DNA of 64,000 bases, taken from assembly GCA_036924085.1 (NCBI GenBank), contig JAVGWX010000004.1, positions 8,269,044-8,333,043 on the forward strand, given 5' to 3'. Source of the DNA: Ariolimax columbianus (lineage: Eukaryota > Mollusca > Gastropoda > Stylommatophora > Arionidae). Position numbers and translations under genes: made by a program. The notes beneath the pieces are model-generated. The model had not been told where the DNA came from, ran no database searches, and was given only the letters and a program-made list of their open reading frames with translations. Shown piece after piece: positions 1 through 12,425 of this stretch (positions are counted from its first letter, which is position 1; each line of letters opens with the position of its first letter).

Positions 1-148
1 ACTGTCAATGGCTAGCCGTTATCAACTGTCAATGGTCAGCCTTTTTCAACTGTCAATAGGTAGCCTTTTTCAACTGTCAATGGCTAGCCTTTATCAACTG
101 TCAATGGCTAGCCTTTTTCAACTGTCAATGGCTGGCCTTTATGAACTG
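1..148. repeat. 24-bp minisatellite, cut by the window start
   Basis: About six tandem copies of a 24-bp unit that begins actgtcaatggctagcc and ends ttatca or ttttca, with a few substitutions per copy. The array probably continues upstream of the window. No coding role seen. Confidence 0.9.
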
Positions 149-374
149 TAAAGAATAAAAGTCATTAAATTTATCTGAACCTATATGACCGGTCAAGCTA
201 GCAACAATAGCGAAGCATATTTTGAATACTAGGTTTTGCTTTGTTTTTTTTTTAAATAAAGAAAAGGTACGCCTTGACTGTTCTATTCATAGATTAATGA
301 TACATTCATGCGGCCCGAATCGTAGGTCTGTACATCTGTTCAAGTGTTGTAGCTCATGTATACGAGTTCAAGGA

Positions 375-590
375 AGCTGCGTGGCCAAGGAGCGAAGCCT
401 CGTTTTCACAGTCCCAACGCACCTGGTTTGACTCACGCTGATGTCCAGTTTGGCAGACACGGTTTTTTTTTTTTTTTGCTCCTCCACGTAACGAAACTAC
501 TGTACTTCACATTTACCAAGAAACTGAAAACAGCCAAACAGGTTGGCGGGTGTAAGAAGCGATGCTCTGCAGAGTGCATGCTACTTATTT
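375..590 (+). mobile_element. tRNA-headed SINE-like dispersed repeat, copy 1
   Basis: This stretch shares a long block with 12214-12425 and, in its 3' half, with 27300-27455. Shared landmarks in order are gctgcgtggcc, cccaacgcac, a B-box-like gtttgactc (gttcgaatc in copy 2), a T-rich run, ccaagaaac, aacagccaaa and a final ctactta. The head resembles a tRNA promoter (A-box then B-box about 40 bp apart). It sits just upstream of the exon at 743. Being a SINE is an inference from dispersal and promoter boxes; this copy has a degraded B-box. Confidence 0.55.
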
Positions 591-742
591 GTTAACACAA
601 ACTCAAGTGTTCCCCAACTGTAATGTGCACGTGATCAGGGTGAAGACACACATGCCGGGCATTGAAAGTAAACAACATAAAATGACAACAACTGACAAGA
701 CGAGAAGTAGTTTATGGTATATTGACATTTATTTTTATGCAG

Positions 743-958
743 AAAAATCTTACCGGCTGATTGGTTTCACTGCTGAGACATTCATTTGGAATGGAAACAG
801 AACCAGCGTCTATAAGGACTCATCAACTGCATTCAAGAACAAGTACACCATATTGATGTCTTCACCCACTAGGACCAATCTCATAACAATTAAACAGTCA
901 GAGAATGTTAAACAGTCTGAGCGATATTTGAGTCTGTGCGAGGTTGAAGCACTTGGCG
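743..958 (+). CDS. Internal exon: C-terminal half of a galactose-binding-like (fucolectin/F5-8C-type) domain
   Basis: The exon is 216 bp (72 codons). It follows a pyrimidine-rich tract ending in gcag and ends at a gttagt donor, with phase 1 at both ends. It encodes a beta-rich stretch containing YRLIGFTAET, a central NKYTILMSS and the closing LSLCEVEALGG. The (L)CEVE(V/A)xG ending is typical of fucolectin/F5-8C-like domains that precede EGF repeats in many molluscan surface proteins. The first half of the domain should be in an exon upstream of the window. The same phase as the EGF exons downstream on this strand supports one gene. Such domains usually bind sugars or ligands outside the cell; the ligand here is unknown. 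It could instead be a pseudogene fragment, but there is no stop in frame. Confidence 0.72.
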
Positions 959-1443
959 GTTAGTGTGATCGCGTATTGTTGTCGACATGTGAATGTTTGT
1001 TGACTATTAACACGCTGTTAGATATATTATTTACAATATTTTGTGGGAGCTACTTTCGCATTATTTTAGAAAACATATGTTAGCAGCTAATAGTGCTGGG
1101 TATGTTATGCATTTTTTGTTTATGAGCTATCACCGGGACTAGCTACATGTTTATGAACATCACGATCGGAGGCTATTATGGAAAATGAGACTTAAGATAT
1201 ACATGGTTCTTCAATCATGAACGAAACATTTGACACGTGTATTGGCAACAAGTCTACTCAGACATACTCATATATAGTATGTTTGATATACAAAGCATTC
1301 TTAATCAGAGAAATTATATGTTTACTAAATACCGCGAGAATTCATTACTTTTTAAAAACAATCAATGAGTGAAACGGAATTGTTTTGATATAACACATCT
1401 TAATGACAAGACAATAAAAGCAAGTTAATTGATAGTGACAAAT
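959..1443. other. Intron sequence, nothing recognised
   Basis: AT-rich sequence between the lectin-like exon and a minisatellite. No conserved coding frame, RNA gene or mobile-element signature was seen. Confidence 0.5.
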
Positions 1444-1699
1444 AGGTGTGTGCCATTTAATTGATAATAGTAAGATAATAGGTATGTGCCATTTAATTGA
1501 TAATAGTAAGATAATAGGTATGTGCCATTTAATTGATAATAGTAAGATAATAGGTATGTGCCATTTAATTGATAATAGTAAGATAATAGGTATGTGCCAT
1601 TTAATTGATAATAGTAAGATAATAGGTATGTGCCATTTAATTGATAATAGTAAGATAATAGGTATGTGCCATTTAATTGATAATAGTAAGATAATACGT
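1444..1699. repeat. 36-bp minisatellite, seven near-identical copies
   Basis: Seven tandem copies of a 36-bp unit containing gtgccatttaattgataa and tagtaagataatagg. Because 36 is divisible by three, long repetitive reading frames appear on both strands; these are artefacts. Copies are almost identical, which suggests recent expansion or homogenisation. It lies in the intron before the exon at 2155. Confidence 0.95.
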
Positions 1700-2154
1700 G
1701 AGACTGTAATGATAATGACACGACAATATGTAAAATGTAATTGAGAAAACAAAATGTGAGAATAGTGCGACACATAAACATCATCGAAGGAGAAGTACAC
1801 AAAAGGATCAGATAGAACCAGTTTGTTTAAAAAGTTATTGCTTTAAGTAAATCACTCTCGTAAATGGATCGACTTGTCTACTGTTTTTCTATTATTATTT
1901 TTATATAAATGCTTTCGTATTGTTCTGTTTTCTAAATTGATTTTGTTTTTCTCTGCAAAAATCGTTAGTCTTTGTTCTTCTTTGTTGTTTAAATTACTTG
2001 CATTAGTTCATCTTTTTTTATGTTTCGTAACTCACGTGTAATCGCTTCATCTTGAGCTATTGTTTATTGCTTGGCTCCTTCGTCTACTTGTTTCTATATG
2101 ATAACATGAAAAGTTTAAAAGCTTTGGTAATACTAATTATTTCCGTCCTTATAG

Positions 2155-2391
2155 AGATCGTTTGTCCGAAGAATACATACGGGATAAATTGTAAAGAATC
2201 ATGTAACTGCAGCCATTTACAAAAATGTAATTCCGTCACTGGAAATTGTACTCAAACATGCAAGCCTGGCTTCTATGGAGAAGACTGTTCATCTCAATGT
2301 AGTAACAATTGTCTTAACAACGTCTGTGATTTTCGTTTTGGATACTGTGTTCTTTGTAATCATCACTACATTGGAAATGTTTGCACCACAG
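2155..2391 (+). CDS. Internal exon: two cysteine-rich EGF-like modules of a multi-EGF surface protein
   Basis: The exon is 237 bp (79 codons), bounded by a pyrimidine-rich acceptor ending ttatag and a gtaact donor, phase 1 at both ends. It encodes 14 cysteines. The first module has spacing C-x8-C-x3-C-x1-C-x5-C-x6-C-x3-C-x8-C and contains NTYGINC and GFYGEDC. The second, C-x3-C-x4-C-x6-C-x2-C-x8-C, ends in YIGNVC. Aromatic-Gly before the last cysteine is the standard EGF/laminin-EGF signature. These modules form disulfide-bonded extracellular rods, as in MEGF10/SCARF proteins or molluscan EGF-bearing receptor phosphatases. Which of these the gene is cannot be told here. The frame is open upstream of the acceptor, so a single-exon reading is possible but less likely. 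Confidence 0.85.
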
Positions 2392-2649
2392 GTAACTTTA
2401 TAAATTTTGTTATATGTTGGCGGACATATTTTTGGTATAATTGATTATATTTTCCTCATGATATTTATGATGTGTGTCAATGAGAAGAATGTCAAATATA
2501 TCAAGTCACGAACGTGGCGTCCGACAAGAATGTATGTGTGGTCGGTACATGCCCAGCTGAACGCCAAGCCTAACTGACGCCACATTATCATTACAGTATA
2601 TACGAATGTGTATGTTTGTGAAAATGATCACGAAGAGAAGTAATTGTTT

Positions 2650-3140
2650 GGCCTCTGACAAAAGATCAAACATTGTATCCAAAGGACATATTTAACGGAT
2701 AGAAAGGCAGACAAAAAAGTCAATGGGCATATGTAACGGACAGAAGAGCAGAGATTAACGCCAAAGGACATATGTAACGGACAGAAGAGCAGAGATTGAC
2801 ACCCAAGGACATTTGTAACGGACAGAAGAGAAGAGATTGTCGTCAAAGGACATATGTAACGGACATAAGAGCAGAGATTGACGCCAAAGGACATTTGTAA
2901 CGGACAGAAGAGCAGAGATTGACACCAAAGGACATTTGTAACGGACAGAAGAGCAGAGATTGACGCCAAAGGACATATGTAACGGACAGAAATGCAGACA
3001 TTGAAATAAAAGTACATATGTAATGGTCAGAAGAGCAGGCATTAAAACCAAAGGACAAATGTAACGAACAGACAGAAGAACAGAGATTGAAGCAAAAGAA
3101 CAAATGTAACGGACAGATCAGCAGAGATTGAAGCCAAAGG
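2650..3140. repeat. 41-bp minisatellite, about twelve copies
   Basis: Tandem units of about 41 bp built on ggacatatgtaacggacag followed by aagagcagagattgacgcc. Divergence increases toward both ends. All three minus-strand frames are largely open through the array because the unit lacks stops, so the predicted cysteine-rich peptides are not genes. Confidence 0.9.
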
Positions 3141-4057
3141 CGGTCCGTATTTATAGCACGAATGTCCAACTCCGGAAATCAGCTTCTCACACGAGAGAGA
3201 CGAGTGAAAGTATTCAGCCAATCGTACACAAATATGATAAGTGAAAGAATAGAAGAGTAGAAACACAAATATTGAAGAAGTATATTGAAGGACATGGGCA
3301 TGGTTCCACTAATGTGATAGCTGCCAAGCTATTTTGAAAATGACATATATGGAATGTACGTCGAAATAAGATGTGGATAGATTGTCAAAAGTACAAGAAG
3401 CAGTTAGAAGTATATAACATAGCACTGAACGAACAGCCGTCCGATCTGGAACAGCCTTTATTGTCAGAAAGAGAAGAAGGCGAAGCCAGACTAGAAATTA
3501 TGATCAATTATATAGATAAGATGATAGTACCCCGATCACCTGGTCGGAACAATGACGAATAGTAGTTGAAAATGAGTGAAGGTGTTGGAGGTTTCTGTGC
3601 ACTCTCATAATTTAGGAGGTGATCATTTACACATGGGCATGTTTGCATTCGTTGTTTATTGAAACCGTCCAACGATACATCAGGCCATGTGAAAGCATAT
3701 CCAATCTGATGGATATTTTACATCAAATCGGATAGGTATGAAAGCAATTAAAATCGCAAAGATGTGGTAGCATTTCAAATATAAGATATATTATAGTAAA
3801 TATAGCACATGAAATCTGACATATGGGATAGTAAATATGGTATATGAAATCTGAGAAAGGGTAATATTTAAAATGTCAAAGAGACATGATAATAATTATG
3901 GAACATCCCATATGAGCAATGTTATAGTAATTCAAATCTGAACAGAATTGTAATGGTTCCAAACTGAGCAACAGAGGATAGTATACGTATCATAAAGACC
4001 GCAGGAGTATAGCGGGAACAAATAGACCTAGACTGGCATGTTGTTGTTTTGTTTGTT
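3141..4057. other. Intron sequence without recognised content
   Basis: AT-rich DNA. The one modest open frame (3371-3562, plus) has acidic and basic residues but no family I recognise and no splice context that supports it. Confidence 0.45.
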
Positions 4058-4872
4058 TTTGTAGAGGTGTCTAGGGGAAAGTTTAACATAGCATATGAGA
4101 CCTCTGTGTAGAGGTGTCTAGGGCAAAGTTTAACATGGCATATGAGACCTCTGTGTAGAGGTGTCTAGGGGAAAGTTTAACATGGCATATGAGACCTCTG
4201 TGTAGAGGTGTCTAGGGGAAAGTTTAACATGGCATATGAGACCTCTGTGTAGAGGTGTCTAGGGGAAAGTTTAACATGGCATATGAGACCTCTGTGTAGA
4301 GGTGTCTAGGGGAAAGTTTAACATGGCATATGAGACCTCTGTGTAGAGGTGTCTAGGGGAAAGTTTAACATGGCATATGAGACCTCTGTGTAGAGGTGTC
4401 TAGGGCAAAGTTTAATATGGCATATGAGACCTCTGTGTAGAGGTGTCTAGGGGAAAGTTTAATATGGCATATGAGACCTCTGTGTAGAGGTGTCTAGGGC
4501 AAAGTTTAATATGGCATCTGACATCTCTGTGTAGAGGTGTCTAGGGAAATGTTTAATATGGCATCTGAGACCTCTGTGTATAGGTGTCTAGGGGAAAGTT
4601 CAAAAGGGCATCTGAGATCTCTATGTAGAGGTGTCTAGGGGAAAGTTTAATATGACATCTGAGACCTCTGTGTAGAGGTGTCTAGGGGAAAGTTAAATAT
4701 AGCATTTGAGACATCTGTGTAGAGGTGTCTAGGGGAAAGTTCAATATAGCATTTGAGACATCTGTGTAGAGGTGCCTATAGTGGATTTTTATGTAGCATG
4801 TGGGACATCTGTGTAGAGGTGTATAGAGTGTAGTTTGATATCGTATTCGGGACCTCCGTGCAGAGGAATTTA
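4058..4872. repeat. 47-bp minisatellite with a hairpin in each unit, about 17 copies
   Basis: Tandem 47-bp units containing agaggtgtctaggggaaagt and ggcatatgagacctctgtgt. At each unit junction acctct-gtgt-agaggt forms a 6-bp stem with a 4-nt loop, so the whole array is a row of small palindromes. Copies are near identical in the left part and decay toward the right end. Confidence 0.93.
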
Positions 4873-6904
4873 AAGTGCACTCTGAAATGGGAACCAATAT
4901 ATTGCGTGATGCAAGATCAAATTAATGTTGTTCTAGGAATTTGCACTGAGAACAAGTTGGATGAAACCATTTAAGCACGAAAAGATGCATGCACAGATTG
5001 GACAATGGAGTTGTCGAAGCGACATAACAATAATTAGGTTTGCACAGTGGTATGGTGTGCACGTTTTGAAGGTGCTGGTGAATGCAGATAACAAATGTCC
5101 AAGCTAGAAATGAACTGCTACTTTAGTTAGGGTATAGAACAACATGCTGGTTTAAATGCCAATAAGTGGCAGTCAGGAGCGAAGAGTACAGAATAGTATA
5201 CCTATACGCATGTGTGCCACTAATGATTGGTATCGCTCTTTGTTCGGGACTGGCGTATGGATACATCAAGACGGAACCCACAGCTGGAGATTGCAAAGGT
5301 TAATGCGAAAGTCACAAATAATAAGAGCAAATACGACAGATCCTTCTAAACTCAGAATATCATCTTGAACGACACCCGATCATCATGATTAGCATCCTGA
5401 CCCTTGGATACATATGATATCATCAATTTGATTTCTATTGCAAGTAATGCCAATTCCATTTTCAACCTAGAACGGTGTTTAAATGTATTTGCTTGTATAT
5501 TTTGATTTTGCTTAACATTTTAAAAATATTTTTGTTTTATTTTATTTTTTTTAAATGTTGTATACATGAAAGTGAGCATATATCATTTGCAGGATCCTTA
5601 CTAATATAAAAGTTGCCAGAATTTGGAAGCACATATGGGTTTGCCATTATGATGCATACACACCAGACCTTATGAAACCGTTTCCATGCTTAAAATACCC
5701 GATTCAAGAACACTAGAATCCTTTTTGTCCCATAATTTAGTTGTACTAAAATTGTAGAAAAAACTTGGCTGGAAATGGGTGTCGAGACATGACGAAAACA
5801 AAAGCGTACAGATCGCGTTACGGCAAATGTGAGCATCAAGGGGACAAAGGGCAGCAAACACATGACAAGATTTGCTCGTGTAATCAAAGAAGTATGAACA
5901 GAATGAATAACTATGTCTCGTTATTATAAACCAATAAACAAAACTGGAAGAGCATAAACGCTAAATCGCCCACAATAAACAAAACTCACCAAAAATTTAT
6001 CAGGACGGTCATACAGTAAAGTTCCGTACATTGAACGAGACGGAAGGTCGAGCTTTGTTATAGTGCCCGCAGTTAAAGACAAATTGGATTCATTTATTAA
6101 AGAAATCCCCATACGGATAACAACGGCCACATCTGAACGAGATCTAAGTAGAATTAAAGCCGCAAATCGATAAAGTAAAAAATGGAAGTAACAAACGAAA
6201 CGCTGTATGAGTCACTGGTGAACAGTTTTGCAAAGATCGGTCATTTGAGCCATGGCCAATTTGAAATAAGGTCAAAAATATGCATACTATTATTGATGGT
6301 GCAGAACTGCATACCGATTGGCTCTGTCAGTACGTTAGTTATATGTTCACTAATGCCGTTAAGCGTCGCTGCACATATGTCTATGTCAGGCTAACCTCTA
6401 AATCTGACAAGCCCCCCCCCCCCCCCCCCCTTCCCAAATTTCGAAGTTGCATATATCATTATTACCTGAATGAATGACTGCAGGGGGTTAATATATAAGA
6501 CAGATGCCACAGACAGATATATTGTCCTCACTCAAGACTGAAGAAGTATCTCCTGATACCTTTGACAACAAATGGCTAATGAAATCTTAAATGATGGTAA
6601 ACAACATGTGTATGATGAGGTCTTCTCTACCAAGCAAGAAATAGTCGGTGTAGCGACCGACATCAAGAAAGACATGTAATCAGTTGAACTTCCAGACACA
6701 GTGATTAACCAAATGCGAAATCGGGAGTTGCATAGTATCTGCCCGATTGAGAGAGATACGTAGTAAAATACGTACAATCCATTGTCTTTAAGAACTCGAA
6801 ACGCTGTTTGATTGAATGTGAATCAGAGAGCTGGATAGCATTTGTCTTGGTATAGAAGTCATTTCTGATCCCCTGAAAGTCAGAACCAATGCGCAGAAAT
6901 GAGA
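4873..6904. other. Intron sequence; poly-C run, otherwise nothing recognised
   Basis: About 2 kb of AT-rich DNA with only short unrelated reading frames. The one notable item is a run of 19 cytosines at 6412-6430. No transposon motif, RNA gene or exon-like cysteine pattern was seen. Confidence 0.45.
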
Positions 6905-7759
6905 AACGTCGTCATGGATGTTTAGTATATAATACCGATTGTTTAGTATATAATAGTGAATGATTTTTATGTAAAAGTGAATGTCTCGTATACAATACTG
7001 AATATTTAGTATATAATGGTGAACGTTTAGTGTATAATACGTATTGTTTCGTATACAATCGTACATTTTAAAAATATTATAATGAATGGTTAGTATGTAT
7101 TTATTAGTGAATGTTTAGTATATAATACTGGGTGTTTAGTAGTTTAGTCTTTGATAGTAAATGTTTAGTACGAGATATTTGAAACTCAATGTTTAGTTTA
7201 TAATACTGAATGTTTAGTATATAACTGTGAATGTTTAGTATACAAAAGTGATTTTTTAATATAAAATAGTGAATGTTTGTTAATAGAGAATGTTTAGTAC
7301 ATAATAGTGAATTTATAGTATATAATAGTGAATGTCTCGTATGTAATCGCGAAGGTCGCAAACGTAAAATTGAATGTATCGTATATAACAAATAATGTCT
7401 GCTATTTAACAACAGATAATGTTTAGTAACATGGTGAATGTCTCATAAATAATAAATAATGTCTCGTATCTAATAGCTTATGTGTCGTAAAAAATAGTCA
7501 AGGCCTCGTATATAATAGTGAATGTCTCGTATGTAATAGCATACGTGTGGTATATAATAGTGTATGTGTCGTGTATAATAGTTTATTTGTCGTACATAAT
7601 AGTGAATGTCTCGTATATAATTTTGAATGTTTCGTATATAACAAATAATGTCTCATATGTAATAGTGAATGTTTAATATGTAATATTGAATGTCTCGTGA
7701 ATAGTATATACTGTCTCGTACATAATAGTGAATGGCTCGTATATGATAGTGAAAGTATC

Positions 7760-7840
<81 letters not shown>

Positions 7841-7905
7841 CTCGTATATAATAGTGAATGTTTCATATATAATAGCGAAATGATCGTATAAAATAGTGAA
7901 TACGT
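6905..7905. repeat. Degenerate 21-bp minisatellite interrupted by a TA microsatellite
   Basis: Many diverged copies of a roughly 21-bp unit, gaatgtttagtatataatag, with tag/tcg variants. A pure (TA)n run at about 7763-7837 splits the array. The apparent minus-strand ORFs rich in LLYT and RHS are products of the repeat. Confidence 0.85.
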
Positions 7906-8099
7906 TCCTATTTTTATTCCCGGAGATCTGAAGTAGAAGAAACGTGCTTTGTGATTGGATCTTACACAGTTGACAACACGACAACGTTAAAACGGCATAC
8001 ATTTTACTTTTAGATGTGCATGTTATATGTTTTTATTTGATTATCATCATCCCGAATTACGTTATTTAGAGAACTTCACTCTCGAACCAAACGATCTGT

Positions 8100-8235
8100 A
8101 CGATTGTCCATCTATGACCAGCTCTCCCACCTCTGGCACAGTCATGCTCAGGACCTATTTAATGTCATGTGTCCATTTTCACTTTTGTCTGACTGCCTCA
8201 TTTACTAGGTACCATATTCTCCAGTACGGTGTATT
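8100..8235 (-). mobile_element. Eroded 3' coding tail of an RTE-like LINE
   Basis: Read on the minus strand this matches, with stops, the basic segment at the end of the LINE at 37935-38925: a lysine-rich GxRxxR-like tract followed by MTVAEAG-like residues, here degraded. The alignment was made by eye and is short. Confidence 0.35.
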
Positions 8236-8299
8236 TTTTCCAGAAAATTGTGATGTTTGATATTGCGAAAGTATATTATTGTTTATTTCCAAGACGTAA

Positions 8300-9072
8300 T
8301 ATCGTCCACTAATCAGAGATTGATAATCAACTCATATCAAAAAACGATACTTATTTCACTTCAGAAAAGGCTGATCAACTTACTTCAGAGAGCGATAATC
8401 AACATAAATCAGAGAAGGCTAATCAACATAAATCAGAAAGCGCTAATCAACCCACATCAGTGAACGCTAATCAACCCACTTCAGAAAACTCCTATCAACA
8501 CACAAGAGAGAACGCTAATCAATCCACATAAGGAAACGCTAATCAATCCACATCAGTGAACTCCAATCAAACCCGCATCAGATAACGCTAATAAATCCAG
8601 AGAACGCTAATATACCCACATTAGATAACGCTAATAAATCCATTTTAGAGAACACTAATAAATCCACTTCAGAGAACGCTAATAAATCCACATCAGAGAA
8701 AGTTAATCAGCCATCATAAGATAACGAAAATCAACCCACATCAGAGAACAATAATCAACCATCATCATATAACGATAATCAACCATCATCAAATATGGAT
8801 AATCAACTTTTATAAGATAACGCTAATCAACCCACATCAGATAACGCTAATAAACCCATCTCAGAGAAGGCTAATAAACCAACTTCAGAGAAAAGTTGTC
8901 AACCATCATCAGATAACAATAATCAACCGTCATCATTTAACGATAATCAACCATCATCAAATATGGATAATCAACTATCATAAGATAACACTAATCAACC
9001 CACATCAGATAACGCTAATCAACACACATCAGATAACGCTAATCAACCCACATCAGATAACGCTAATCAACC
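8300..9072. repeat. Degenerate 24-bp minisatellite
   Basis: About 30 diverged copies of a 24-bp unit containing aacgctaatcaacccacatc. The rightmost copies (8990-9072) are nearly identical, while the left ones are heavily mutated, so the young end is on the right. Confidence 0.88.
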
Positions 9073-10560
9073 CATGACGAGAAGTACTACCGCACTGACA
9101 AAGGCAGTGACAGTGACCGGAAATTGAAATGATGTGCAAATTGTCTCGACGCAGGAAAGATGATTAAATACCGCGGATCATCTTCAATTCATACAAATCA
9201 ATATGTGTGATGAAAATAAGAAGAAAAGCTAAAAAATGCTTATCAAAATGGAAACAAAATATAATCATAAATCTTCCAAAGAAGGAAACTAACAGTTATG
9301 TGCCAGTAATAGTGTCTTTGGTCTGATTTCCCAAGTGATTAAAGAAATACTCAAGGACAAACTGAATTTGCAACAGCCATATGCTAGATTTCTCGCTGTT
9401 AGAAGAACTTCAAAATTTAACATCATAGTAATATACCAACAAATTATCCACCATACATTCGTTTATTTCACCAACGACATTTATAATTTTTGTAAAATGA
9501 TGTCATCAATATTATGCACCAATACAAAAAAAGGAGGCGAAACTCCATAAATTATATATTCAAAAACTTCAAGTATAGTTCTTGTTAAAAGAAAAATTGA
9601 AGATTGATGTAATGCCATGGATGTAGTGAAACAGGAATGTTATTCTATCATTCACACTCTTAAGATAAAATAATTACAGAAGCTTTAGGTGGCTATATTG
9701 GAATGATATTTTTCATCATAATAACCGATTACAAGTCTGTCATTCGTGAACGGCACAAACGGATCCGCCGGAAGTGAAACAGAGTTACATGCAATAACGG
9801 CCAGTAATGATATCACCTCTACAAGATTGGTATGAAATAAACATAGCTAAGGCACAGCTATTGACAAATAACAAGGGGAGAGTCAAGGATCACCGCGTTG
9901 TTAATGGATTTCAATTGCAAAACAACTATAACAGCTTAAATGTATGATATGCATATGTGGAGACAATGGTACAATAGTAAGACCAAGATCAAGGATCGCA
10001 ATACATGACCAGAATTCTGGAAACACGTTGGTCAATATAGACATATAAGAAGATTTCACTAAATATTGAGAGCAAGTTAGTGCAGACATTGCTCTTCTGC
10101 GCTTGTTTAGAACGAGATACACAAACAATGGAAATGAGATGGTTCTGACAGATTCAAGGAATTGCAGGGATCTACATCGCGAATGCTAAAATCAGAAATA
10201 CAACCTAGATTATGTCCAATCGTATACAAATCTACTGACGCTTGTACAATCACGACAAATAAAATGGTATTGTCATGGATTAACAGTCAAATAGGCTGTC
10301 AACGTTACACTCAGAGGAACAGTCAAATAAACAAAAAAGATAGGAAGATCCAGCAAACGTTGCACAAAAATGTTAATAAATGAACATGAAAAATTCGAGA
10401 GACAAGCGACACTGGAGATGCATATATATGGATGGAAGTAATTCAATGAAATGTGATGACACAAACCCCATATGATATTGGAATGAAGGAGTGGGAGAAG
10501 TTGCGTTGTTGTTGTATTGATATGTTCTGTTTTAGGGTTGAAATATAAGGTGCTTCTATT
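9073..10560. other. Intron sequence, nothing recognised
   Basis: About 1.5 kb with only short reading frames and no repeat structure, transposon motif or splice-bounded cysteine-rich exon that I could see. Confidence 0.45.
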
Positions 10561-10632
10561 AGTGCTTTTTGCGTTGTGCTTCTAGCGTTGTGCTTCTTGC
10601 GTTGTGCTTCTTGCGTTGTGCTTCTAATTGTT
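10561..10632. repeat. 15-bp short tandem repeat, about four copies
   Basis: Tandem copies of tgcgttgtgcttctt with slight variation, flanked by ordinary AT-rich sequence. Confidence 0.85.
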
Positions 10633-11139
10633 GCATGTAATCTGATGTGCTTGTGTACATGCTCTTTGCTGTTATTAACGTGATTGAATTTGTCATATAT
10701 TTTATTTTATTTTAATGTGGCATGTGTATTGTATATTAACGAATATTCACAATAGAATATAAAACACATCTTGTATCGTTCTGAGAACCTTTCATTTTGT
10801 CTAGTTTATGTTTAATGTCCTGTCTGAAATGTATGTCATGCCCGCCTTGACCTTAACCTGTACCTTGCTTTTTATTTTTTTTAAAACCATTTTCGTAGTG
10901 TCTCTGTCGTAAAGATGTTTACTGGCTGGTTATGATGTTATCAACTGATCTACTAGTGAGCAGTATCATTGCATCTTTCTGTCATTACCTTTTGTGATGA
11001 AGCTCTTCTCTGAATGAGCCAAATCTTCCATTGATGGTCTAACAATAATTCATGTCAATGTCTACAGTTGTTAGTCTATCAATCATTTCTAGCAATGCCT
11101 AAAAATAATATTAAAATAGAAAAATATGATGTATTGCAG

Positions 11140-11256
11140 ATTGTGACCACGACAATTTATGTACTGTTAATTGCTCCCAGCGCTGCTCTGAAATTTGTGA
11201 CCGCAGCGATAAGAAATGTTATTGTAAGGAGCCCAATCAAGGGTTAACGTGTACAG
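11140..11256 (+). CDS. Internal exon: one eight-cysteine EGF-like module
   Basis: The exon is 117 bp (39 codons), too short to stand out as an ORF. It follows tattgcag and ends at a gtcagc donor, phase 1 on both sides. It encodes eight cysteines spaced C-x5-C-x3-C-x3-C-x3-C-x6-C-x1-C-x8-C, the laminin-type EGF count, with NCSQRCSEIC in the middle and GLTC at the end. Phase, strand and cysteine pattern match the exons at 2155, 23728 and 28972, so it is placed in the same multi-EGF gene. The first loop is shorter than in the others and lacks the usual YG before its second cysteine, so it may be a diverged module. Confidence 0.75.
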
Positions 11257-12213
11257 GTCAGCGTCAGCCATTTGCCCTTATTTTTAATCTTGTAGGCATC
11301 ATTTATCATCGAAATATTATATTTCTATAGTGTGTATTTGTCCGCTTGTTGTGCTGAGGCTGATCGAATGACGTGACGAGTCTATATGTCAAATAGTTTC
11401 TCTATCTCAATGGTACGCAATCATTTACTAAGGCTGAGAGGAAATGGTTATTTCCCGTGGACAAGCTGACATTTCATATATAAATGCTAGATACAGTACT
11501 ATATAGAGAACCTTTATTTGTATTTTTAGGTCACCGACATGAACACGGACTTGTAGGACACAATGACGATAGTGAAAGAAAGAGAGAACACTGTTCTGAA
11601 TCTGAAGCAAGCATGGACAAGTTGAGATGGGGGGGGGGGGGGTGAAAGAGACCTACAGTGTTGAGAGAGAAGGGAAAGACATGGGCGTAGGAGATAAGGG
11701 CTGGTTGAAGGAAGAAGTGGTGGGCAGTTTATAGAGGGAAGAGGGGAGGAATTGGTGTGTTGCAGACTAGAAGAGCTGGGCCTGATAATGGGCCAGTCGG
11801 AAGTGGTTTCTATTGGCAGAATATACAAAGGTGTCGGTTAAGGAGGGAGATAGATGGGCAGGTTGGAGGGGCCAAAACAGCTGCAATGAGAACATGAGAC
11901 AGGGAAGGGCACGGAAAGCGCGAGAGTTTTTTAAATTTTTTTATTAACGAACTTCATAATTATCCCGTGTAGCGGCCGTTTAAAAGATAGTTACACTTTT
12001 CCATCCGACAATCCATCTTTTATGTTTCTAGCTGTCTATCTATCTGTCTGTCGACGTCCGTCCGTCCGCCTGTCTGGATGTCTATTTATATATCAATCTA
12101 TCTATCTATAGTGAAATATCTTAGATTGTTTCTTGTGATAAGCAACTTTTCTTGTATAGGCTATTGAAACATTTCACTTGTTATCTGTGTGTTTATCCGC
12201 TATCTGCGATGAA
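11257..12213. other. Intron sequence with simple repeats
   Basis: Contains a 14-base G run at 11629-11642, purine-rich flanks (11580-11920) and a degenerate (ATCT)n/(GTCC)n tract at about 12025-12112. No gene seen. Confidence 0.5.
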
Positions 12214-12425
12214 TGCTGCGTGGCCTATGAGTGAAGCGTCCGTTACACAATCCCAACGCACTAGTTCGAATCACGAACGTGTCCAGTTTTGCAGAAATGG
12301 GTTTTTTCACTCCTCCGTGAACGGAAAGTAATGGCAACCTACCGTACTACACACTTTCCAAGAAACGTATAACAGCCAAAAAGGTTTGCGGTTTGTAAGA
12401 ATTGGACATGCTACTTACTTTTACT
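12214..12425 (+). mobile_element. tRNA-headed SINE-like dispersed repeat, copy 2 (best preserved)
   Basis: Contains an A-box-like tggcctatgag (12221) and a B-box gttcgaatc (12264-12272), then a body shared with copies at 375-590 and 27300-27455: ggaaagtaatggcaaccta, ccgtactacacac, ccaagaaac, aacagccaaa, and a tail ctacttactttt. Box spacing fits an internal Pol III promoter of a tRNA-derived SINE. No target-site duplication was identified. Confidence 0.62.

Noticed and set aside
1345..1802. Long overlapping ORFs on both strands over the 36-bp array
   Set aside because: The unit length is divisible by three and contains no stop, so the ORFs are a by-product of the repeat.
2628..3266. Cysteine-rich membrane-like proteins on the minus strand
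   Set aside because: They come from the 41-bp array read in three frames.
5156..5368. Small plus-strand ORF
   Set aside because: No family resemblance, no splice-site support and ordinary length for chance in this composition.
7673..8002. Tyr/Ile-rich ORFs around the TA tract
   Set aside because: They are translations of (TA)n and the 21-bp repeat.
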